Below, piece after piece: positions 44,584-54,729 of a DNA stretch of 64,000 bases. Within the stretch, counting starts at the first letter, position 1; the number at the start of each line of letters is the position of its first letter. A program made the translations under genes and the position numbers. The DNA comes from an uncultured Pseudoteredinibacter sp. (GTDB lineage: Bacteria; Pseudomonadota; Gammaproteobacteria; Pseudomonadales; Cellvibrionaceae): the NCBI RefSeq assembly GCF_947502065.1, contig NZ_CANMYE010000004.1:1-64000 (forward strand). The letters run 5' to 3'. The notes below the pieces were generated by a model, which was given only the letters and a program-made list of their open reading frames with translations, had not been told where the DNA came from and did no database searches.

Positions 44584-45462
44584 TCATGTTTTGCTGTTAG
44601 CATCTAACCAGCTCAAAATCTTAGGCCACAAGGCATCTCGACTTTGCTTTTGAAACAAGCCATTGTGGCCGAGCCTTTTAAGGCCATGGGCCTCTGGCTT
44701 TAACATATCAACAGTACTATTACTGTTGCTGAAAAAATCTACCAGGTAACGAATATTATTTTCTGGCGCCAATTCATCATCGCTGAAACCTATGCTCCAT
44801 AATGGGCACTCTATTGCCTCATAGCCACTACGCTCTAAGCCGTAAGCGGCGCTTAGTAAATAATCTTCACCTCGCATCCACTGTGCCCAGCGGGCGATAC
44901 AGCGGCTTGGTATACGTATATTGCCAAGCCCTAAAGCGGCTATCGGAAAAGGCTCATTCAGCCGTGCCAAAACAGGAACCAGGACAAAGCTCAACAACCA
45001 TATTTTAAAACGCGCTGTCCCCTGCCAGCGTTTCCAATAAGGTGCGGATGCCGCCACCAATGTGATCGAGCTCAGCTTCGTCGCTGAAGGTGCTAAGCCA
45101 AGCAGCTGACCACCAATACTGTGACCAATAAAATGTACCGGTCGTCCGCTCGCTAAGGCTTCTTGTATAACAGCCTCAATATCCAAAATACCCCAATGCT
45201 CAGTGCTAACATTGGCGCTTAGCGATTCGCTTTGCTCACCGGTTCCACGATAATCAAAGCTCAAACATTCATAGCCATGCTCACAAAGATATTCGGCAAA
45301 GCGTCGATAAAAATTATGGGACACCCCCAGCGCACTGCCGATTATTACCACTGCTTTCGCAGCGTCAGAACCCCTTGACGGATAGTGACGATAAGCTAAC
45401 GGGTAGCCATCATTACAGTGCAAAATCTTGCCAACATATAGTGAAGTGCTTTGCTCGGCCAT
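44584..45462 (-). CDS. Alpha/beta hydrolase
   Basis: The product is 292 aa from the ATG at 45462; an upstream start at 45540 would add a Lys-rich stretch without family fit and run into a terminator. The nucleophile elbow is GHSIGGQ (about 118-124), the oxyanion region is GSALGVSHNFY, and the C-terminal His lies in AHGLKRLGHNG. It resembles the YheT/HAD-like 'DUF1100' serine hydrolases seen with fatty-acid genes. The substrate is unknown. It is downstream of the thiolase gene but separated by a terminator. Confidence 0.85.
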   Translation of the reverse strand: MAEQSTSLYVGKILHCNDGYPLAYRHYPSRGSDAAKAVVIIGSALGVSHNFYRRFAEYLCEHGYECLSFDYRGTGEQSESLSANVSTEHWGILDIEAVIQEALASGRPVHFIGHSIGGQLLGLAPSATKLSSITLVAASAPYWKRWQGTARFKIWLLSFVLVPVLARLNEPFPIAALGLGNIRIPSRCIARWAQWMRGEDYLLSAAYGLERSGYEAIECPLWSIGFSDDELAPENNIRYLVDFFSNSNSTVDMLKPEAHGLKRLGHNGLFQKQSRDALWPKILSWLDANSKT

Positions 45463-45537
45463 TGTGTTTATCTCTTTTGTTGGTTTTGCTTTGATTTTGT
45501 TTTTTGTTTTTTGTTTTTTGTTGCGACAAATTTCAGC

Positions 45538-45573
45538 CACAAAAAAGGCGACACATTTGTCGCCTTTTTTTAT
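45538..45573 (-). terminator. Intrinsic terminator of the thiolase gene
   Basis: aaaaaaggcgacaca-tt-tgtcgccttttttt forms a strong stem with T-runs on both strands. It lies 20 bp after the thiolase stop. Confidence 0.9.
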
Positions 45574-45590
45574 CGCCTTGCAATCTACTC

Positions 45591-46769
45591 TTACAAACGC
45601 TCAATCGCAATCGCAGTTGCTTCACCACCACCGATACACAAGCTGGCAACGCCTTTGCTCTTACCGTAGGTTTCCAAAGCTGCCAATAGCGTAACTACGA
45701 TACGAGCACCCGAAGTACCTAATGGGTGACCCAGTGCTGTAGCACCACCGTGAACATTCACTTTGCCGTGATCCAAGTCCAGCTCTTTCATGGCCGCCAT
45801 GGCAACAACCGCAAAGGCTTCGTTAATTTCAAACAAATCAACATCGTCTTTCGACCAGCCGGCTTTTTCTAGCAACTTCTTCATGGCGCCAACAGGAGCC
45901 GTGGTGAACCACTCTGGCTCATGGGCATTTTGAGTGTGCGCGCGAATAGCGGCTAGTGGCTTTAAGCCACGCTTTTCGGCTTCTGATTGACGCATAAGAA
46001 CCAAAGCAGCTGCACCATCAGAAATAGAGCTGGCATTTGCCGCGGTTACGGTGCCGTCTTTTGCGAAAGCTGGGCGCAGAGTTGGGATCTTCTCTGGCTT
46101 GGCATTACCTGGCTGTTCATCGATCTCAACAACACTTTCGCTGCGACGAGTTTTCACAGTAACCGGGGTAATCTCACGGCTAAACTTACCTTCGGCAATC
46201 GCGGCATTAGCGCGACGCAAAGATTCGATCGCGTAAGCGTCTTGTTCTTCACGACTGAAGGTGTATTTACCCGCACAGGCTTCAGCGAATTCACCCATCA
46301 AGTTACCCTGATAAGCATCACGCAAACCATCAAGGAACATATGATCCTTAACTTCGCCATCACCTAAGCGATAACCAGAACGTGCCTGGGGCAGAATATA
46401 TGGCGCATTACTCATGCTTTCCATACCACCGGCTACCACGATATCGGCATCACCTAATGCGATTGCATCGTGGGCCATCATTAGGGTTTTCATACCCGAA
46501 CCACATACCTTGTTAACGGTAGTACACGGCACGTGATTAGGAACACCAGCACCTAAAGAGGCTTGACGCGCAGGCGCCTGGCCCAAACCGGCGGGTAGTA
46601 CACAGCCCATTAATACTTCACTAACATCGCCCGCTTCAACTTTAGCGTCTGCTAAAGCACCGGCAATGGCTTTGGCACCTAGTTCTGGAGCACTCATAGC
46701 GCTGAGAGAACCCTGCATGCCACCCATTGGGGTGCGTGACATACCTACAATTACAACTGGATCTGACAT
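45591..46769 (-). CDS. atoB: Acetyl-CoA C-acetyltransferase (thiolase)
   Basis: The product is 392 aa from the ATG at 46769, which has TTGGAG upstream; a longer frame to 46832 does not fit the family. Thiolase residues are nucleophile C89 (VNKVCGSGMKT), the NEAFAVVAM region, H in GGATALGHPLG and C in LCIGGGEATA. It makes or cleaves acetoacetyl-CoA (fatty acid, leucine/isoleucine or PHB metabolism). A LiuR-like palindrome 210 bp upstream would suit branched-chain amino-acid breakdown. The symbol is by family and could equally be phbA. Confidence 0.92.
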   Translation of the reverse strand: MSDPVVIVGMSRTPMGGMQGSLSAMSAPELGAKAIAGALADAKVEAGDVSEVLMGCVLPAGLGQAPARQASLGAGVPNHVPCTTVNKVCGSGMKTLMMAHDAIALGDADIVVAGGMESMSNAPYILPQARSGYRLGDGEVKDHMFLDGLRDAYQGNLMGEFAEACAGKYTFSREEQDAYAIESLRRANAAIAEGKFSREITPVTVKTRRSESVVEIDEQPGNAKPEKIPTLRPAFAKDGTVTAANASSISDGAAALVLMRQSEAEKRGLKPLAAIRAHTQNAHEPEWFTTAPVGAMKKLLEKAGWSKDDVDLFEINEAFAVVAMAAMKELDLDHGKVNVHGGATALGHPLGTSGARIVVTLLAALETYGKSKGVASLCIGGGEATAIAIERL

Positions 46770-47267
46770 TATTGACTCCAACTCTGTTAAGCATTGCCCT
46801 GAGTATCTATGTTTCAGGCAATGTCGATGCATCCTAGGTGCAGGCTATGATTTCTGATTGTTAATGCCGGCTACCTAGGCTGACAGAATGGCCGCATAAG
46901 GGCCCCTAATCCGTACTAGGGTTGGCAAGGCAGCTACGTTTTCTCAAAAAAGACTAATACGAAGCTCGCCAAACCTGCTTTACGTTAACGTAAAGGAGCT
47001 GGGATTATAGCGAAGCCTTGGCTCGTGCACTACCGCCCAAGAGGACATCTAGGCCAACAAAACACCCATAATGGCTAATATTCAGTCAAATTCAGTAGTA
47101 ATAAAGCTGTAATTTCACCTACCTAGAGAGCAGTGCTAGACTCTAGCCCAAAGCACTGCCTTTGGCCTAAATTGCCCCCTTATACGACTTAGCTCGTCTA
47201 ATAAGCATACGGCAAGCCCATAGGCGCCATAAGATTTACTAGCCATTTATTTATAAAGGGACCCAAT
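46770..47267. other. 498-bp thiolase / lemA divergent intergenic region
   Basis: A perfect 16-bp palindrome lies at 46979-46994. The rest shows no gene and no promoter I can fix. Confidence 0.6.
46979..46994. promoter_or_regulatory. Palindromic operator resembling a LiuR site
   Basis: TTTACGTTAACGTAAA is a perfect 16-bp palindrome between two divergent genes. From memory it matches the style of MerR-family LiuR operators that control branched-chain amino-acid degradation in proteobacteria. Thiolase is a fitting target. Confidence 0.65.
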
Positions 47268-47864
47268 ATGGATATCTCAACCATCATCTTTTTAGTTGTT
47301 ATTGCCGGCCTAATTTTTTATGTAATTGGCATCTATAACAATCTTGTCAGCTATAAGAATCGCTATGAAAACGGCTTTTCTCAGATTGAGGTTCAACTCA
47401 AGCGCCGCTATGACCTAATCCCTAACCTAGTGGAAACCGCCAAGGCTTATATGAAGCACGAAAGCGAAACCCTAGAAGCGGTCATCAAAGCCCGTAACGA
47501 AGCCATGGGTGGCTTGCAAGCGGCATCGGCCAACCCAGGTGATCTTGCTGCCATGGGTAACCTAGCAGGTGCCGAAGGCGCACTAAGTGGCGCACTGGGC
47601 AAATTAAGCGTCGTGATGGAAGCCTACCCAGACCTAAAAGCTAACGAAAACATGATGCAGGTTTCTGAAGAGTTAACCAGCACCGAAAACAAAGTAGCCT
47701 TTGCTCGCCAAGCCTTTAACGATGCAGTAACCACTTACAATACCTACAAGCAAACTTTTCCACCGGTATTGTTGGCGGCCACTTTTGGCCACGGCCCAGA
47801 TGCCAGCTTATTAGAATTTGAAGACAGTGCTGAAATTCAAGCAGCTCCGAAGGTTTCTTTTTAA
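47268..47864 (+). CDS. lemA: LemA family protein
   Basis: The product is 198 aa. An N-terminal membrane helix (ISTIIFLVVIAGLIFYVIGI) is followed by the coiled LemA fold: YNNLVSYKNRYENGFSQIEV, then VQLKRRYDLIPNLVETAKAY and the C-terminal NTYKQTFPPVLLAATFGH. The protein has an outside/inside helical-bundle form with no known enzyme activity. It is 91 bp before an M48 peptidase with which it is commonly paired. Confidence 0.95.
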   Translation: MDISTIIFLVVIAGLIFYVIGIYNNLVSYKNRYENGFSQIEVQLKRRYDLIPNLVETAKAYMKHESETLEAVIKARNEAMGGLQAASANPGDLAAMGNLAGAEGALSGALGKLSVVMEAYPDLKANENMMQVSEELTSTENKVAFARQAFNDAVTTYNTYKQTFPPVLLAATFGHGPDASLLEFEDSAEIQAAPKVSF

Positions 47865-47955
47865 GGATTTCTTTCTAAGCACTTCTTTTTTCTAGGCCGC
47901 TATCGCGGCCTAAACTTAGCCCCTCTTTCTTTCACCAGAGAAAAGCAAACGAGCA

Positions 47956-49941
47956 ATGAACTTTTTTGAACATCAAGATCGCGCCCGTCGCAACACCAAA
48001 AAGCTGGTGTTTTTACTGCTATTGGCCGTATTCAGCCTAATAGCCATTACCATAGTGATGGTGCTATTTCTGCTCAACTACGGTCATTTACAAGGTGAAG
48101 AAAGCATAGTTCAACATATGCTAAATACCGCCGATGTCGAGCTAATGATTAGCATTGCACTTGGCGTCCTAGCGGTAGTGAGCTTAGGTAGCCTTTATAA
48201 GCTGAGCCAATTAAGTTCCGGCGGCAAGGTAGTCGCCGAAGCAATGGGTGGGCGCTTACTTAACATTCAAACTCGCGATGCGGATGAACGCCGAATCCTC
48301 AACGTGGTGGAAGAAATGGCGCTCGCCGGTGGCACCGCTGTACCACCGGTTTATCTAATTGAAGATAACAGCATCAATGCCTTCGCCGCTGGCTATAAAG
48401 GGCAAGATGCGGTTATTGGTATTACTCGCGGCTGCATAAAATTATTAAACCGTGAAGAGCTACAAGGCGTAATCGCCCACGAGTTCAGCCATATTTTACA
48501 CGGTGATATGCGTTTAAATATTCGCCTAGTCGGTATACTGCATGGCATTTTATTGCTTGGCATTGCAGGCTACTATCTTATGCGCAGCGCCGCCTTTAGC
48601 GGTGGCGATCGACGCAATAACGGCATGCCTTTGTTAGCCCTTGGCTTGGGCTTAATGGTCATTGGCTACTCGGGTACTTTTTTCGGCAATTTAATTAAAT
48701 CAGCGGTTAGCCGCCAACGTGAATACCTCGCTGATTCCTCTGCAGTGCAGTACACCCGTAACCCTTTTGGTATTTCGGGCGCGCTGAAAAAAATTGCCGC
48801 ACATAGCCAGGGCTCTATGCTTCAGAATGAACACGCACCTGAGTTTAGCCATATGTTTTTTGGCCAGGGCGTAAAGATGGCCTTTGGCAGCATGATGGCG
48901 ACTCACCCACCACTGGAAGAGCGCATCCGCCGTATTGAGCCCAATTGGGATGGCAGCTTACCCACGTTAAATTACGGCTATAGTAGCCAGCAAGAAGACA
49001 CAGCCAGCAGTGAGCGCGAAGATAAGCGCAAGGCCATGCTTGGCGCCGCCGTAGCAGTTGGCGCGGTGATTAACGAACAAGGACGCCCAAGCGCTCAGGC
49101 TGCTCAAAGTAAAGCGCAAGACAATAGCATTCAACAAGCCAGCGCCATGGATTGCATCGGCGTACTTTCAGAAGAACATGTAGAAGCGGCACAAACTACG
49201 TTAGCGGAAATTCCAGATTCTATTCGCGAAGCGGCCCATGAGCCTTTTTCGGCGCGCGCTTTGGTTTACGGTTTATTGTTAGATGCCAATGAGCAGGTAC
49301 AAGCAACCCAATTAAAGCAGCTAAAAGAAAAAGCTCATCCGGCAAGCTTTAAAGCCTTAGAGAAAATTCTAGCGGAATTACCAAGACTCGATCGTAAATT
49401 ACACCTGCCTATTCTTGATCTGTGTTTACCTGCACTCAAGCAGCAATCGCCTCAACAATATCAAATCTTTAAGCGCAATATGATTATTTTGATTCGCGCC
49501 GATAAGCATGTGGATATTTTTGAGTGGGCCCTGTATCGCATTGTTTGCCATGGCTTAGAGCCCCAGCGCGATATTTTAAGCCGCTATAAACTCAAGCAAA
49601 CTCAGGCCGCCGGCCAATTACTATTAAGCGTTATGGCACGCGCTGGCCATGAAGATGAAAACGAAGCGCTGCGCGCCTATGCTGCTGCCGCTAAAGAGCT
49701 GGATATTGCAGCCGTTGGACTATTGCCTGAAAGCCAGATTAACCTACAAATGCTGGATAAAGCGCTTGAGCAGTTAAATCTTTTGCGCCCACTGGATAAA
49801 CCACGCCTATTAAAGGCCATGGCCGCCAGTATTAATCATGACGGCGAAGTCACCGCCACCGAGGCAGAACTGTTCCGAGCCATTGCTGACAGTTTAGATT
49901 GCCCAATTCCGCCACTCTTACACGGCCAGAAACTGGTTTAA
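47956..49941 (+). CDS. M48 family metallopeptidase with TerB-like C-terminus
   Basis: The product is 661 aa, much longer than HtpX (about 290). Two helices at about 15-37 and 52-75 and two more at about 190-240 anchor it. The zinc site is HEFSHILHGD (about 175-184) with a downstream E in REYLADSSAV. After about residue 345 comes a hydrophilic C-terminal half ending in a TerB-like segment (INHDGEVTATEAELFRAIAD). It is the usual partner of LemA and probably removes damaged membrane proteins. The role of the C-terminal half is unknown. Confidence 0.88.
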   Translation: MNFFEHQDRARRNTKKLVFLLLLAVFSLIAITIVMVLFLLNYGHLQGEESIVQHMLNTADVELMISIALGVLAVVSLGSLYKLSQLSSGGKVVAEAMGGRLLNIQTRDADERRILNVVEEMALAGGTAVPPVYLIEDNSINAFAAGYKGQDAVIGITRGCIKLLNREELQGVIAHEFSHILHGDMRLNIRLVGILHGILLLGIAGYYLMRSAAFSGGDRRNNGMPLLALGLGLMVIGYSGTFFGNLIKSAVSRQREYLADSSAVQYTRNPFGISGALKKIAAHSQGSMLQNEHAPEFSHMFFGQGVKMAFGSMMATHPPLEERIRRIEPNWDGSLPTLNYGYSSQQEDTASSEREDKRKAMLGAAVAVGAVINEQGRPSAQAAQSKAQDNSIQQASAMDCIGVLSEEHVEAAQTTLAEIPDSIREAAHEPFSARALVYGLLLDANEQVQATQLKQLKEKAHPASFKALEKILAELPRLDRKLHLPILDLCLPALKQQSPQQYQIFKRNMIILIRADKHVDIFEWALYRIVCHGLEPQRDILSRYKLKQTQAAGQLLLSVMARAGHEDENEALRAYAAAAKELDIAAVGLLPESQINLQMLDKALEQLNLLRPLDKPRLLKAMAASINHDGEVTATEAELFRAIADSLDCPIPPLLHGQKLV

Positions 49942-50014
49942 GGCTATTAACTAGGGGCGCTAAGCAAGGGCCGCAGTAAAGGCTAGCAGCAAAAACAATA
50001 ATAAGGATCAGCGT

Positions 50015-51496
50015 GTGAAGAACTATATTTTATCGATAGACCAAGGCACGACATCGTCTCGTGCCATTGTCTTTAGCAGCCAGGGCGAAGCTATCGCCAC
50101 CGGTCAAGAAGAGTTCACCCAGCACTACCCCAATAATGGCTGGGTGGAGCACAATGCCGATGATATTTGGCAAAGCACCTTACGTAGCTGCCATGCAGCC
50201 ATTCTAAATGCGGGCATCAGCAGCGATGAGATTTTAGGTATCGGCATTACCAATCAACGCGAGACAACGATTATTTGGGATCGCGCTACTGGCGAGCCTA
50301 TTGCCAATGCCATCGTCTGGCAAGATCGCCGCACTAGTGATTATTGCCAGCAGCTTCGCAGCCAAGGCCATGAGCAAAGCATCCAAGAAAAAACCGGCTT
50401 ATTGCTAGATCCTTATTTCTCGGCCAGTAAAATTCGCTGGCTGCTAGACAGTATTCCTGGTGCACGTGCTAAAGCCGAAGCCGGCGAGCTAGCCTTTGGT
50501 ACCGTCGATAGCTTTTTATTGTGGAAGCTCAGTAATGGCCAAGAGCATGCCACCGATGCGACTAATGCCTCACGCACCATGCTGTTTAATATTCACCAAC
50601 AATGCTGGGATGAAGAGCTGTTAAAGCTGTTTGATATCCCCCCTAGCCTGTTACCCGAAGTAAAAGATTGCGCCGCCAATTATGGCCACAGCGCCAGCGA
50701 ACTGTTCGGGCAAGCGCTACCGATATTGGGCATTGCTGGCGACCAACAAGCCGCCTTAATTGGCCAAGCTTGTTTTAAAGCTGGCATGGCAAAAAGCACC
50801 TACGGCACCGGCTGCTTTTTCATGCTCAATACTGGCGAGCAAGCTTTAAATTCCAGTAACCGCCTTTTGACCACCGTCGCCTACCGCTTACAAGGCAAAA
50901 CCCATTACGCTTTGGAAGGCAGCATTTTTATTGCCGGTGCGGCCATTCAGTGGCTACGTGATGGCTTGCATTTGATTAGCGATGCCGCCGAAACCGAGGC
51001 ACTGGCCAAGCAAACCGACAGCGATCACGGCGTATATTTAGTGCCCGCTTTTACCGGCCTAGGTGCGCCCTACTGGGACCCAGAAGCACGCGGTGCCTTA
51101 TTTGGCTTGACCCGCGACACTGGCATTAAAGAGCTGGTAACCGCCGGCTTAGAATCGGTGTGCTACCAAACCAAAGATTTACAAAAAGCCATGGAAGCCG
51201 ATGGCCAAAGGCCGGTTAATATTCGCGTCGATGGTGGCATGACCAAAAATAATTGGGTGCTGCAAAAGCTGGCAGATATCTTGGGCGCAACCATCGATCG
51301 CCCAAGCTGTGTTGAAACCACTGCCTTAGGTGCTGCCTACCTTGTCGCCCTGCAAGCTGGTGTTTTAGAATCTACCGAAAACATCGCTAACTTATGGCAA
51401 TTGGATAAGCGCTTTGAAGCCCAGCAGAGCAAACATGAGCGCGACCGCCGCTATCAAGGCTGGCAAGATGCCGTAAGCCGCGTTCGCAGCCAGTAA
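50015..51496 (+). CDS. glpK: Glycerol kinase
   Basis: The product is 493 aa from a GTG start with AAGGA upstream. FGGY motifs are [41 protein letters not shown] and [19 protein letters not shown]. It phosphorylates glycerol to glycerol 3-phosphate. No glpF, glpD or glpR is adjacent, so it stands alone. An intrinsic terminator follows. Confidence 0.97.
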   Translation: MKNYILSIDQGTTSSRAIVFSSQGEAIATGQEEFTQHYPNNGWVEHNADDIWQSTLRSCHAAILNAGISSDEILGIGITNQRETTIIWDRATGEPIANAIVWQDRRTSDYCQQLRSQGHEQSIQEKTGLLLDPYFSASKIRWLLDSIPGARAKAEAGELAFGTVDSFLLWKLSNGQEHATDATNASRTMLFNIHQQCWDEELLKLFDIPPSLLPEVKDCAANYGHSASELFGQALPILGIAGDQQAALIGQACFKAGMAKSTYGTGCFFMLNTGEQALNSSNRLLTTVAYRLQGKTHYALEGSIFIAGAAIQWLRDGLHLISDAAETEALAKQTDSDHGVYLVPAFTGLGAPYWDPEARGALFGLTRDTGIKELVTAGLESVCYQTKDLQKAMEADGQRPVNIRVDGGMTKNNWVLQKLADILGATIDRPSCVETTALGAAYLVALQAGVLESTENIANLWQLDKRFEAQQSKHERDRRYQGWQDAVSRVRSQ

Positions 51497-51517
51497 TTTC
51501 TTACATCAATTCAAAAG

Positions 51518-51551
51518 TGCGCTCTCAATATAGAGAGCGCATATCTTTTTT
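51518..51551 (+). terminator. Intrinsic terminator of glpK
   Basis: tgcgctctc-aatata-gagagcgca followed by tatctttttt. It overlaps the 3' end of the convergent flavoprotein gene. Confidence 0.88.
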
Positions 51552-52556
51552 GATCACCCCCGCCACAACAACTTCCGTCAGCTTAGCTTTTAAACCAGTA
51601 CCACTGATATGTTCATTAAAGGCTTTTGCAAAACTTCGTAGCTGTGGTTTAGGAATGCCCTCGCGGTATAATTTTGCTTTTAGCGCTTCGAGGTCTGCAC
51701 TATAAACCCATTCAAATGTACAGTATCTGAGCAGTAAACCAAGCTTCGCGGGCTTAGAATTCACACTGCTGTTTTGCAACAAGCTAGGTGCTGTAGAAAT
51801 TTCAGCGGCTGCACTAACCCTCAGCAAGCGATCGCTACCTGGAATGATAATCAGCAGCTGGATATAGGGGTTACTTAATACATTACGCAAACTGACCGCC
51901 ACCTTATTGCCCGGCCGCTCGGGTATAAACAAGGTACTATCATCCAAACGTTGAATAAAACCGGGCTTATCACCACGAGGCGACAACTCAAGCTTAGCTT
52001 GGGCGCAAGATGTTTTTAAAAGCGCATAACTGGCGCGATCTAAGCATTCACCCATCGAAAGCTCCTGCCTTTTCTTTACAGAAACTGGGTCAACCGTCGC
52101 TAGCTGCGGCCAAAGCTCGGCCCTTACCGCCGCCCTTGCGCAATGTAAATAGAGATAATCGACATCCAACACATAGCGGCCACCGTGTCTATGGGCATCC
52201 CCATTGATGCGTAAGCCATGGCCCATACCAGCGATTAAAAAATAAAGGCTCAACCGTAGTGGCTCACCACAAAGCCCATAACTTTCATCTACACTAATCG
52301 CTATTTGCTTATTGCTCAGCAGCTCAAGTTTATTGGCTGCGATAATATTGATCCCGTTATCACCACCCCCAAGAATATTGTCATCCTGCGAAATATATTT
52401 GGGCGAATAAGCCAGCACCAACAAACTGCTGTGCTCAATAATTTCTAAGCTCACGGCATCCAACTCGGTTTTTATTCGCTTATCCATCACAGATGGATAG
52501 TTTGGAATAATTTTTCTAAGCTGGGTTTCGCTATTTATGACATATTGTTCAAACAC
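51525..52556 (-). CDS. PPOx-type flavoprotein, MSMEG_1061 family
   Basis: The product is 343 aa. The C-terminal half (about 155-300) matches the pyridoxamine-phosphate-oxidase-like MSMEG_1061 family: AKLELSPRGDKPGFIQRLDD, FIPERPGNKVAVSLRNVLSN, IIIPGSDRLLRV. The N-terminal half (about 35-140) looks like a second, divergent split barrel. FMN or F420 binding and redox chemistry on small molecules are likely. It diverges from an AraC regulator, which probably controls it. Confidence 0.75.
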   Translation of the reverse strand: MFEQYVINSETQLRKIIPNYPSVMDKRIKTELDAVSLEIIEHSSLLVLAYSPKYISQDDNILGGGDNGINIIAANKLELLSNKQIAISVDESYGLCGEPLRLSLYFLIAGMGHGLRINGDAHRHGGRYVLDVDYLYLHCARAAVRAELWPQLATVDPVSVKKRQELSMGECLDRASYALLKTSCAQAKLELSPRGDKPGFIQRLDDSTLFIPERPGNKVAVSLRNVLSNPYIQLLIIIPGSDRLLRVSAAAEISTAPSLLQNSSVNSKPAKLGLLLRYCTFEWVYSADLEALKAKLYREGIPKPQLRSFAKAFNEHISGTGLKAKLTEVVVAGVIKKDMRSLY

Positions 52557-52703
52557 GAGCTACCTCCACAAACAGACATTGTTAACACTAATGTTTTGCT
52601 TATCGCAGATTAAACCCCGAGCCCTCAAGCCGCTATTGCGATTGGTTGCAGGACAGTGGCATTTGGTGTCACCATTACTGTTCAAGCTTTATGATGAATA
52701 TTT

Positions 52704-53723
52704 ATGACCTCAGCCAAACATGATCCAAGCCCCTGCATCACAGCATCAGCCATTGCTGTGATTGATTTGGCCAATCAGTTAATACAGCGAGCAAGCCTAA
52801 AACCAGAGCAGTTAAGCGAGCTTGGGTCAGACTTTATGGCGGTATATAAACAGTGGCAGCAGCAAGAGAATATTCAAGAAAAGCGCCTAGACGAGCGCAT
52901 AATCAAACAGCTATGGCAATGGGCCGAGCAAAATAGCGAGCAGGCCAATCTTGGCCTTGCTATTGGTAGTAAGGTTAACCCAGCGGCTAAAGGCATTCTT
53001 GCTAATTGGCTGGCCCAGTGTGAAAACCTGGCCGATGCCTTCGAGGTTTTTAGTCAGCATATTTATTTACTCAACCCCAACGAACTGTGGCAAAAAGAAA
53101 ACACCAAATATGGCATTAAACTTAGCTGCAAGTTTTTAGATACCGGCTACCCCTCAATAGCCATCGACCGAAGCCTTGCCGCGATGATGGCTTGGGGCAG
53201 CTATTACACAGGCTCAGCGTTGAAGTTACAAAAGCTCACCCTGCAACGGCCAAAACCTACAAGCCAATCCAGCTGCGATGCTTATCTCCGCTTATTTGGG
53301 CCCAATATCGTTTTTTCCCAAACTGAAAACGCACTGTATCTTGATGAATCCACTTTTCAGCAGAAGATCCACAGCGCCAATCCTTATCTTAAAACACTGA
53401 TTGCTAAGCAGGCCGAACAGCTGGCCATCACAAAAACCGAGCACAGCTGGAAACAAGCACTGCAAATATTATTGCAAGGGGATCTTCAAGAGCTCAGTCA
53501 TATCGAGCGAGTCTGCCAAAAACTGCAACTAAGTCGCTCTTCCCTTTATCGCCGTTTAAAAGAAGAATCTTGCAGTTTTAGTGAGTTACTAGAAGAAGAA
53601 CGTATAAATCGCCTTAAGCAATTAAGCCAAACTGAACTTAGCCCAAGCGATATTAGCGCCCTACTGGGTTTTAGCGATATCACTTCTTACTATCGTTTTA
53701 GGCGAAAACATGTACTGAAGTAA
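52704..53723 (+). CDS. AraC family transcription regulator
   Basis: The product is 339 aa. An N-terminal ligand/dimer domain of the Arabinose_bd/OruR type (about 20-210) is followed by HTH_18 (about 250-338): LQLSRSSLYRRLKEE and SPSDISALLGFSDITSYYRF. Its neighbour on the opposite strand is the PPOx flavoprotein, 147 bp away, the classic regulator-target layout. The ligand is unknown. Confidence 0.9.
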   Translation: MTSAKHDPSPCITASAIAVIDLANQLIQRASLKPEQLSELGSDFMAVYKQWQQQENIQEKRLDERIIKQLWQWAEQNSEQANLGLAIGSKVNPAAKGILANWLAQCENLADAFEVFSQHIYLLNPNELWQKENTKYGIKLSCKFLDTGYPSIAIDRSLAAMMAWGSYYTGSALKLQKLTLQRPKPTSQSSCDAYLRLFGPNIVFSQTENALYLDESTFQQKIHSANPYLKTLIAKQAEQLAITKTEHSWKQALQILLQGDLQELSHIERVCQKLQLSRSSLYRRLKEESCSFSELLEEERINRLKQLSQTELSPSDISALLGFSDITSYYRFRRKHVLK

Positions 53724-53779
53724 CGCCAGGTCGGCGCAATAAGAAGCCAAAGACTTGCGCCAAAAACCTTGTAGGCACA

Positions 53780-53804
53780 AAAAAGGGCGGTGTTAGCCGC
53801 CCTC
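53780..53804 (-). terminator. Intrinsic terminator of the Yip1 gene
   Basis: agggcgg-tgttag-ccgccct with six T following on the - strand, 25 bp after the Yip1 stop. It can also serve the convergent araC gene. Confidence 0.88.
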
Positions 53805-53827
53805 TAAATAACCATTTATCACTGAAA

Positions 53828-54445
53828 TCAGTCAGCGTATACCGGGCCTACACCCATACTCCACAAGATTACCGAGCCAACACGTACCATTACCAGCATC
53901 ACCAAGCCCACTGTGACCACCGAGGAGGCGTACATAAAGGCACGATCCTTATCGATATTCATCAAGATCGGGATACCTTCATAGACTAGGTAAACCGCAT
54001 AGGCGCCTGCCAGAATGTGAACCACCGAGTAGATCACCGGATCAGGGTATAAGCCCACGATGCCCGCTAAAAATACCGGGGTGGTAATGTAAACCGCTAG
54101 AGCGGTGCCTTCGTAGTGACGGCGATCAGCATCATCTGATACACCATAGGTTTTCGACATCCAATTAATAAACTCGCCCAACACTAGAACCCCAGCGAGC
54201 ATAGCGACGTAGGTTAGAACACATAACCAGAGGGCGCTCTCGGTGGTAAGCTTAACGGCACTCCCATCACCGATGCTCCAACCAACCTGAGTGACACCAT
54301 AAAACATGGATACACATGGAATAAGTGCCAAAATAGGCACGTGACTGAGAAATACCTGTGCAAATGAGTGACGTTCATTACGAATGGCTTTCCATTCGCT
54401 ATCCGGGTGAAGCAGAATACCAAGAGTATGTTCCAAGATGGCCAT
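53828..54445 (-). CDS. Yip1 domain membrane protein
   Basis: The product is 205 aa from the ATG at 54445 with AAGGAG upstream; the longer frame to 54550 is not supported. Five membrane segments and the opening LEHTLGILLHPDSEWKAIRNE fit the bacterial Yip1 family (YIPF-like), commonly found in marine gammaproteobacteria. Function in bacteria is not established. Confidence 0.88.
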   Translation of the reverse strand: MAILEHTLGILLHPDSEWKAIRNERHSFAQVFLSHVPILALIPCVSMFYGVTQVGWSIGDGSAVKLTTESALWLCVLTYVAMLAGVLVLGEFINWMSKTYGVSDDADRRHYEGTALAVYITTPVFLAGIVGLYPDPVIYSVVHILAGAYAVYLVYEGIPILMNIDKDRAFMYASSVVTVGLVMLVMVRVGSVILWSMGVGPVYAD

Positions 54446-54729
54446 ACAGCACTCCTTAATGTTTCTATTATTCTTGTAGGGCTCGATTAAGAGTATTAAA
54501 GACTTCTGGCTCAGACACAAATAGGGAATTGAAATTAAAAACCCCCCCAATATTATCTTTAATTATTATGGGAATAGATTGCATGAATGCGCTATGGTTA
54601 ATTAATGGGGGTTTTCGCTTGCACCCCACCATGAAATTGGATTGAATAAAACTATAGAAATTAACCGTTAAGTTTGAGTGCTTCTACTCTACAGAAGTCA
54701 AAAACTTGGGTCTAGCAAAGGGCATAACC

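Noticed and set aside
45428..45694. Several overlapping + strand frames at the thiolase / hydrolase border
   Set aside because: They run through an intrinsic terminator and into coding sequence of the opposite strand; composition is low-complexity Phe-rich.
54538..54615. aaaaccccc / gggggtttt inverted repeat before cysK
   Set aside because: Homopolymer-like arms with a 60-bp AT-rich spacer; no regulator with such a site is known to me.
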